Shown: in pieces, positions 58,699-64,000 of the stretch
How the letters are laid out: every line of letters starts with the position of its first letter
Position numbering within the stretch: position 1 is the first letter of the stretch
DNA from: Patiria pectinifera
Taxonomy: Eukaryota; Echinodermata; Asteroidea; Valvatida; Asterinidae
NCBI GenBank assembly: GCA_029964075.1
Contig: CM057148.1
Coordinates: 26,343,916 to 26,407,915 of the forward strand
Direction of reading: 5' to 3'
Length of the DNA stretch: 64,000 nucleotides
Notes under the pieces: model-generated
Databases searched by the model: none
Seen by the model: the letters and a program-made list of their open reading frames with translations, nothing else
Told to the model about the DNA's origin: nothing
Made by a program: the position numbers and the translations under genes

Positions 58699-59042
58699 CA
58701 TGGCGTCGTCCATGTCGTCGGAAGCAAGTACCGAGTCCGAGACCGCAGCGGAGACAGAAGGTGAAAATGCTCCAAAAACATCAGTTCAGTGTCTCATGCA
58801 CTTTCCGACTGGAAAGGGTGAAGTGCAGTTATTTACGGAGCACAGCTGGTCACGTTTCCTTGAGTATACCGACGTCTGGAAGGCCGTCACAAAAGGACCG
58901 CAAGCCGAGATAGCAAGGGCCAAGCCAAGGCAGTTCATCGCCAAAACATGCGCCACGTCAGCCGGCGCAAGTGTTGCTACGGATCAGCATGATCAGCCCG
59001 TCAGTATGCGGCCACGATCCTAGAGAATGCCGGTCATCATCG
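58699..59042 (+). CDS. Exon A of a gene carried by the 4.1-kb element
   Basis: The ATG at 58699 (context TCCAACATGGCG, good for initiation) opens MASSMSSEASTESETAAETE, an acidic serine-rich start. Then comes KTSVQCLMHFPTGKGEVQLF and EHSWSRFLEYTDVWK. Near its end the frame used by exon B reads ILENAGHH then CG|GTGAGA, while the frame from the ATG stops at 59023, so there is a one-base shift near 59000. Either the gene copy is broken or the exon ends earlier. Joined to exon B the boundary gives H-H-R-S-C-Y. An in-frame ATG at 58622 is possible but less likely. Confidence 0.5.
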
Positions 59043-59333
59043 GTGAGATACAAATCGTACACTTCCCTTCACTTCGAGATTGTGTAATATAAATGTCTAT
59101 TAAAAGGTTACAACGCCATGTTCACGGGTCTAGTCCATGACCAGATGACTTGACTATTTTATGATCATGATGATCGAGATAAAATAAGGGCAAGGGCATT
59201 AAGGGGGGGGGGGGCTCTGAAAATTCATGGCATAGGGGGGCCTGCATGCACAGTACGTGTAGATTTTTATGCCTTCCTAAAACTACTAAAGCCCCTGTCA
59301 TCATGGTCATACTACGTGGAGCCTCCTTTGCGT

Positions 59334-59985
59334 ATCCTAATTCCTTATGAGTTCCTTATCAAAATTTTTCAATACGCAGCCGTACGCTCAAAACGTCAAT
59401 TTTTTTTGGATTACTTTGACTTATGTGCGACGCACATGTAGCGTACAAGTAACGAATTCAGCCCATCCATTGCGTATGAGATGCGTATGTGTTGCGTATG
59501 CAGTGCACAACGTTATTTTTTGGGCTGCGAATAGGTCAGTATGCAGTGCGCATGCCGAGCGTATTCCGGACGCACCCGACTTATGCCGACCGCATGCTTG
59601 ACGCACTTCTGAGCGTATTCCCGCCACATTTCCGCCGCTCGCCGTCCAGCGTGCGTTGCATCTGCGCTGCAAGTACGCTATGTATAGGTCCAATACAGGC
59701 GGCTCATATGCAGACGGGGTGCGTCACGAACACATAGCGTACTCATAACGCACTCGACCGATGCGGGACCGATGCGCTGCGTATTTATAACTTATGACCT
59801 GCGTAACAGCGTATGCAGCGTAGTTTTGTGCATGCCAAAAACTATCCTGTGTACTGGGCCGTACCATGCGTATATATGCATACATAAAACCTACACAAAA
59901 CGATAGAGATGCATATGAGGTGCGTATTGTGCGTACGACTGCGTATGAAACAAATGTCAATGCGCAACTCATAAGGAATTAGGAT
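59334..59985. mobile_element. 652-bp CpG-rich element nested in the 4.1-kb element
   Basis: The ends ATCCTAATTCCTTATGAGTT and AACTCATAAGGAATTAGGAT form a perfect 20-bp inverted repeat. The interior is crowded with GCGTA, TACGC and GCGTATGC words in both orientations and is unlike its surroundings. It lies between exons A and B, so it would be spliced out. I see no target duplication longer than 2 bp. There is no coding capacity. Confidence 0.72.
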
Positions 59986-60076
59986 GTTAGTGCCTTGCAA
60001 TTGTGTAGTCATGGTAGGCCTATTGGTCATGTTGGTACTACGTAAATGTAAACCTCCACATTTTCTTTCTGTATAG

Positions 60077-60159
60077 GTCATGCTACAGTCAGTACACTGA
60101 CAAGTCCAAGGTGAAGAGAGCAGTTCAAGCCCAGCAAAAAGAGAAGTCTAAAGTTGCAG
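60077..60159 (+). CDS. Exon B of a gene carried by the 4.1-kb element
   Basis: This is an 83-bp exon between TCTGTATAG and GCAG|GTACAT. In the frame set by its neighbours it encodes SCYSQYTDKSKVKRAVQAQQ followed by KEKSKVA. The H-R-x-C-Y-x-x-Y-T pattern formed at its start with exon A is one I recall from many uncharacterised invertebrate proteins with paired cysteine/histidine blocks. The phase is 2 at its start and 1 at its end, both matching exons A and C. Confidence 0.55.
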
Positions 60160-60849
60160 GTACATTTTATTTGTATAGAAACTGCTGCTTCCATTTCTAT
60201 TCATTAACAAATTTGGTAACCTTCATGAAAAAAAAAAACTGCAGGGGAGGATGGTGTGATAAACTTATACAAGTATATTTGTGAGGTGCTGTTGATAATC
60301 TCCCTCCCCCAGTATTTATCCGATGTCTGTAACTAAGTTACACTGCACAACTGTTGTCATATAGTTCAGTTCACACAGTGTCCATGTGAAATGTATTTTG
60401 TTTACGAAAAGACAGTCCAAAGAGTTTAATGTATCTTTGAAAGCTATAAAAACGCAATGTACGTGTAATGTAGGGAGGAAAGGGAGTCCACCTGGGCTAG
60501 TGTACCATCCACAAATATATACATGGCCATGTACATGCACTTGTGTATACCAGTATTAGGCCCAAGAACTGATAACTTTCTTTCCATTTATTTGTAATTT
60601 CAAAGAAGGGGAAAGTTTTAATGTATACTGTTGTTTACCCTCCCCAACCGACACCCCCCCCCCAAAGATAATCTCACAAATTTAAGGAAGAAACATGACA
60701 TATACCCTCCTGATTTTGTTTCTTTGAGAGCAACACAACATTTTCATTGAAAAAAATGGCCTTATTTCAATAAATACAACCAAATAAATGTTAATTACAT
60801 GTAAACAGTTGAATAAGATTGTATTTTCTGTTTCTCTACTGTATTCTAG

Positions 60850-61211
60850 AAACTGAAACAGCCAAAAAGGTTCCCCACCCCCCTATGAAAACGAAAAGAC
60901 TCCGTTCAGCCACGCAAACGGTTTCCAAGACTGCAGCAAGATCACAACATGTTTTTCCCAAACAGTGCATCCTTTGCAGGAAGGAGAAGTGTGTGACCTG
61001 CCAAGTCACAAGGAAGAGGGGGCAAGAACCCCTGGTCACATGTACTACCCTACAGGCTGAAAGATTGCTACAGGCGGCGGAAGACAACAACAATGAAGAA
61101 CTTCTTATGCACATTGTCAAATCCAAAATGGATGTGCTCAGAATTGTTTCAGTGCATTTGTGTAATTGCTCTTATTGTTTCTTGTATTTGACACTTATAC
61201 ATGTACTGTAA
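60850..61211 (+). CDS. Exon C of a gene carried by the 4.1-kb element
   Basis: After TATTCTAG the frame continues from exon B (G plus AA giving E). It encodes a basic stretch PPMKTKRLRSATQTVSKTAA, then a cysteine cluster QCILCRKEKCVTCQVTRKRG with VTCTTLQAERLLQAAEDNNN and LLMHIVKSKMDVL. The cysteine set C-x2-C-x4-C-x2-C suggests a zinc-binding fold. The frame stops at 61211; the last ~25 codons look like intron read-through, so a donor near 61145 or a truncated gene is possible. Function is unknown. It could be an element-encoded protein or a captured host gene. Confidence 0.5.
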
Positions 61212-62474
61212 TTGCAGAAATTCAACTGAGGAAGTGCCATTGCATTGGTGTGGTCAGAATAATTGATATCTGTGAAAACACATTTGTGTTTGTTTACAAA
61301 CTGGCATTTTTTGTTTTAATTTCTTTTTCATGAAGGCTGTTAACCAAATTGGTAAAAAGATACATGTAACACTGCATAAGGTGTGTTTGAAGTTGTATTA
61401 AACCCTTATGAATGTTTGATGTGGTGTATATTGGGATTTGGGGAATGGATAGGGCCAAAAAGGAAATAATTGGTTGTATCGTCATTTAAAACAGAAGTTC
61501 AAGAAACAAATGTATACTAGATGGTTTTGAATCTAAGTTTTTACTTAAAGTGGAATGCCTGCACACCTTAAACAACTTTTGTAAAGTTATCTGCTACTGG
61601 AAGCTGTTCTTTTGGGGCTCTTTCTTCTGGGGAGGATCTTTGTCATTTAATTTGGAATACATGAACTCATCCTGTTTGAGGTACCTGCCATCTTTACTTA
61701 AATTGTTCATTCAAGAAAACAACACTAACTGATTAAGATTTTTCCATCTGTGTATTTCTTTTGGCTGAATGCAGTATGTCATGTACAGCACATCCAAGTT
61801 GGAATAAAAAAAGTTATAGAAACAGTATTTGGATCGTATTTGTTATTTATTGTTTCAAATCGTTCTTATCAAATTTAATCTAAATTTAAATCAATTTAAG
61901 TATGACACCTGCCCCAATTTAATGATGATCATGCGTTTCAGCTAACTAGCAGCCATTTAGAGAAGATTGACTGATTTACAGTTTTTGTGGGATATCATAA
62001 CGAAGCAACTTGCAAGTTCTGGGGCTCATGGGTTTTACACATTATTCTTTCATAAAGGCTTGTCATTTACAAGATATTTTATAATATAAGGAACTCCCTG
62101 GTTATTTCAAATTTAATTTAACTGTAATAAGCATCTTGCTTTAGAAATAATTACAAATAAAAAGGCTAGAATCTAACATTAAACAAATGTTCAGCAAGAC
62201 GGGCGAACCCGCCTCGCGCGCGCATGCATTGCGTGTAACATGTATATTTGCTGTGTCAAAAGAGGGCGCTATTTCTTTCTTTTTTCTCATGCACAATTCG
62301 TGCGTGTTTTTGTCGTAGAATTTCTCATTCCCAAACAATTCTTGGACCGGGGAACAACGTTTTTCTGATATGGTACACCATAATCTACATATCTGGCAAG
62401 TTTTATAAAATTCGGTGAACCAGATCGCCTATCTCGAAAACTAAAGCGTTTTCGGGCTCTCGTCCCACGGACTA
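61212..62474. other. Non-coding 3' part of the 4.1-kb element
   Basis: AT-rich sequence without recognisable exons follows exon C. It ends in the right terminal inverted repeat. Frames here are short and chance-like. Confidence 0.5.
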
Positions 62475-63752
62475 CTAGTCGGGAATCAGCCAGCGGTTTT
62501 TGCCTCTACTCCCCAAGGCCAAGGGTCGGGTGAGTTCCGTGGGGTCATGGGAAATAGTAGGTCATTCCCATCTGCTGCAAGCTTAATTTCTACCATGGGC
62601 ATGATGGGGGAAGTTCCAAGTAGGCCTAGGCCAATATTTACATCTCCAAGCATGACATCTTGCATTTCAAGTGGGCAAACAGTGGGTTTTCCTCCAAGCC
62701 AAGTGGGGGGACGAATAGCTGAGGCACCGTTATATAATAGTGCTAGTGGTATACCTATATATTCAGTTGCGTCGCCCCCCTATCCAATCACTGCTACAAA
62801 TGACACACATTTGTATACTGTTCCGTGGGGCATGGGTAACAATGTAGCCAGTAACGTAGGTAGTGGTTTGTCGGCACCCTTGGTTAATAACCTACCGGGG
62901 ATTGCAATCGATGGGGTTTCCGGAAATCCGAAACCTATCCCTCGCGTTCAGTCCACATCATTGATTGGGGGGCATGTTTCTCAGTCATTAAAAGACAAAA
63001 TTTGGCGGAATGAGTATGTAGACATGTCACTGTTGTTCGCGGATAGCGCTTCGGAGGTACTTGCGCGGTCTAACAAAGCGGAAGAAGTCGCGCTAGTCAT
63101 TGAAAACGACAAGATGTTTTTGCGTTCAAATCAGGCCAAAACAAGCCGTCAAAAGAAAATGGACACATGGGACAAGTGGGTGTCAGCTTTTCATACTTTT
63201 ATGGCAATATACCTGGTTAAGTTTCCTTCTCGGGTTAACGAACTACTGAAATACACTGAGATTGTCCGCACGGCATCGGTTCAGTTCCCTGGCCGCAGTT
63301 GGCGATTATATGACGAACAGTTTCGTCTCCGGCTTGAAGCCCAGCCCCACAAATCTTGGGGTGAGCTTGATGTCGAATTGTGGCTGACGGTCGCGTCTTA
63401 CGAAGCGGCCCCTGCCGCATTCGGAGGGGCACCGCGGGCTGCACCGCACACGGTCACTCGCATATGCTTTGCGTTCAACAGTCCGAACGGCTGTAAGTTC
63501 GTCAACTGTAAATATCAGCACAAATGCGCTGCATGTGGTCGTCACGGACACGGTTCGCCAACATGCAGATTTCCTGGCATACACACGCGCCTCCAAACAG
63601 GGGGGGCAAGGGGGTTTTCGGGGAAAGGCTATGCACACTCTGTTCAACAAACAGCCTTGGCCGGCAGTCAGGTAGATTCAGCTGGAACAAAGAAAAATGC
63701 ACATGCTTTGGTGACTGGGAAAGCTAATTTTCGTGCTCCCAACCCCAATTAA
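62475..63752 (+). pseudogene. ORF1 (gag-like), 3' part, of the second DIRS/Ngaro-like element
   Basis: The frame is open from the CTA target-site codon through the ATG at 62547 to TAA at 63750-63752. It contains SLKDKIWRNEYVDMSLLF (about 62970), DTWDKWVSAFHTFMAIYLVK (about 63160), SWRLYDEQFRLRLEAQPHKS and ELDVELWLTVASYEA. It ends in a zinc-knuckle region with CFAFNSPNGCKFVNCKYQHK and CAACGRHGHGSPTC. It presumably packages the element RNA. The first ORF1 in the window has the same domains with frameshifts. Confidence 0.85.
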
Positions 63753-63779
63753 ATTGTCAGTGCTGCACTCACTGCTTTG

Positions 63780-64000
63780 CGATTATGACAACATTTTAGA
63801 CAAAGCAATTTTGTTGGAAGGGTTTTTCAATTGGATACAGTGGCCCTAGGTTTCGTAGGGATTCAGACTGCCTTCAATCAGCTTCATCGAACCCGGATAT
63901 GGTCAAACTGAAATTGGAAAAAGAAATTCAAGCAGGCAGGATTGCCGGGCCTTTCGCGCACCCCCCCTTTGAAAATTTGCAATGTTCACCCATCGGGTTA
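63780..64000 (+). pseudogene. Reverse transcriptase start, cut by the window end
   Basis: After ORF1, one frame gives DNILDKAILLEGF and the next gives GYSGPRFRRDS, then VKLKLEKEIQAGRIAGPF and ENLQCSPIGL. These are the same opening blocks as in the RT at 44353 (EGFSQGFRLGYSGPR, REVELGRVAGPF, LRCSPVGL). The switch happens in the T-run near 63823, so a one-base frameshift is present. The catalytic region lies outside the window. Confidence 0.78.

Larger units (their letters stand above)
58385..62474. mobile_element. 4090-bp inverted-repeat DNA element inserted in ORF1
   Basis: The ends are TAGTCCGTGGGACGAG and CTCGTCCCACGGACTA, a perfect 16-bp terminal inverted repeat. The 3-bp direct repeat CTA flanks it (58382-58384 and 62475-62477). 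Removing it would leave one CTA and keep ORF1 in frame. Inside are three exons of a spliced gene (58699-59042, 60077-60159 and from 60850) and a further 652-bp element (59334-59985). No DDE transposase is recognised. The 3-bp duplication recalls PIF/Harbinger or CACTA-type elements, but the terminal sequence is not one I know. Confidence 0.85.
57863..64000 (+). mobile_element. Second DIRS/Ngaro-like retroelement, interrupted and cut by the window end
   Basis: ORF1 begins at 57863 and is interrupted at 58384 by a 4090-bp DNA element. It resumes in the same frame at 62475 and stops at 63752. A reverse transcriptase start follows from about 63780. ORF1 shares its domain plan with the element at 43232 but the two are clearly diverged. 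Apart from the insertion, ORF1 is open throughout, so the retroelement was fairly young when it was hit. The rest lies beyond the window. Confidence 0.82.

Overview
This is animal (metazoan) nuclear DNA: AT-rich, with spliced genes, GT-AG introns and a very high load of old transposable elements. There is no bacterial-style gene packing. An expanded NLR-type immune gene family, DIRS/Ngaro-like tyrosine-recombinase retroelements, BEL/Pao elements and many small inverted-repeat elements together suggest a marine invertebrate, such as an echinoderm, hemichordate, cephalochordate or cnidarian. I cannot name the species from the sequence.

The main gene lies on the + strand from 20285 to 33579. I assemble five coding exons from splice signals and exact phase matching: 20285-20556, 22161-22335, 23371-23464, 24980-25243 and 26261-33579. 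They give a 2707-residue protein. In order it has a short basic N-terminus, a ubiquitin-like domain split over two exons, a Death domain, a NACHT NTPase, and a very large leucine-rich repeat array. The array is 33 units of exactly 52 residues plus one divergent unit, all in one exon. The domain order suggests an intracellular sensor that signals through Death or ubiquitin-like interactions. A decayed paralogue of the NACHT exon, with frameshifts and no repeat array, lies at 2145-4070.

Region by region. 1-20 kb: the NLR pseudogene, a dispersed repeat family (6.1-8.2, 9.3, 11.9 kb), a solo LTR with a 4-bp target duplication (8668-9156), a 1.5-kb tandem duplication (15726-18735), a 380-bp MITE with a TTA duplication (18884-19263) and a tRNA-like SINE remnant. 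20-33.6 kb: the NLR gene, with MITEs and fold-backs in its introns. 33.6-43 kb: gene-free repeats, including a ~200-bp satellite, three covarying hairpins (41273-41359) and a second 380-bp MITE. 43.2-46.9 kb: a broken Ngaro-like element (ORF1, RT/RNase H, remnant recombinase N-terminus, SGNH hydrolase). 47.3-52 kb: a GTTTCGCGAG minisatellite, a 1.4-kb tandem duplication and a second copy of the ~200-bp satellite. 52.1-54.7 kb: a BEL/Pao remnant (- strand) split by a LINE fragment. 55.8-57.4 kb: a satellite with a four-monomer higher-order repeat. 57.9 kb to the end: a second DIRS/Ngaro-like element. Its ORF1 is interrupted by a 4090-bp inverted-repeat DNA element that carries a three-exon gene of its own and a further 652-bp element.

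Only the NLR gene looks like a functional host gene. Everything else recognisable is mobile-element sequence or repeats, mostly decayed.
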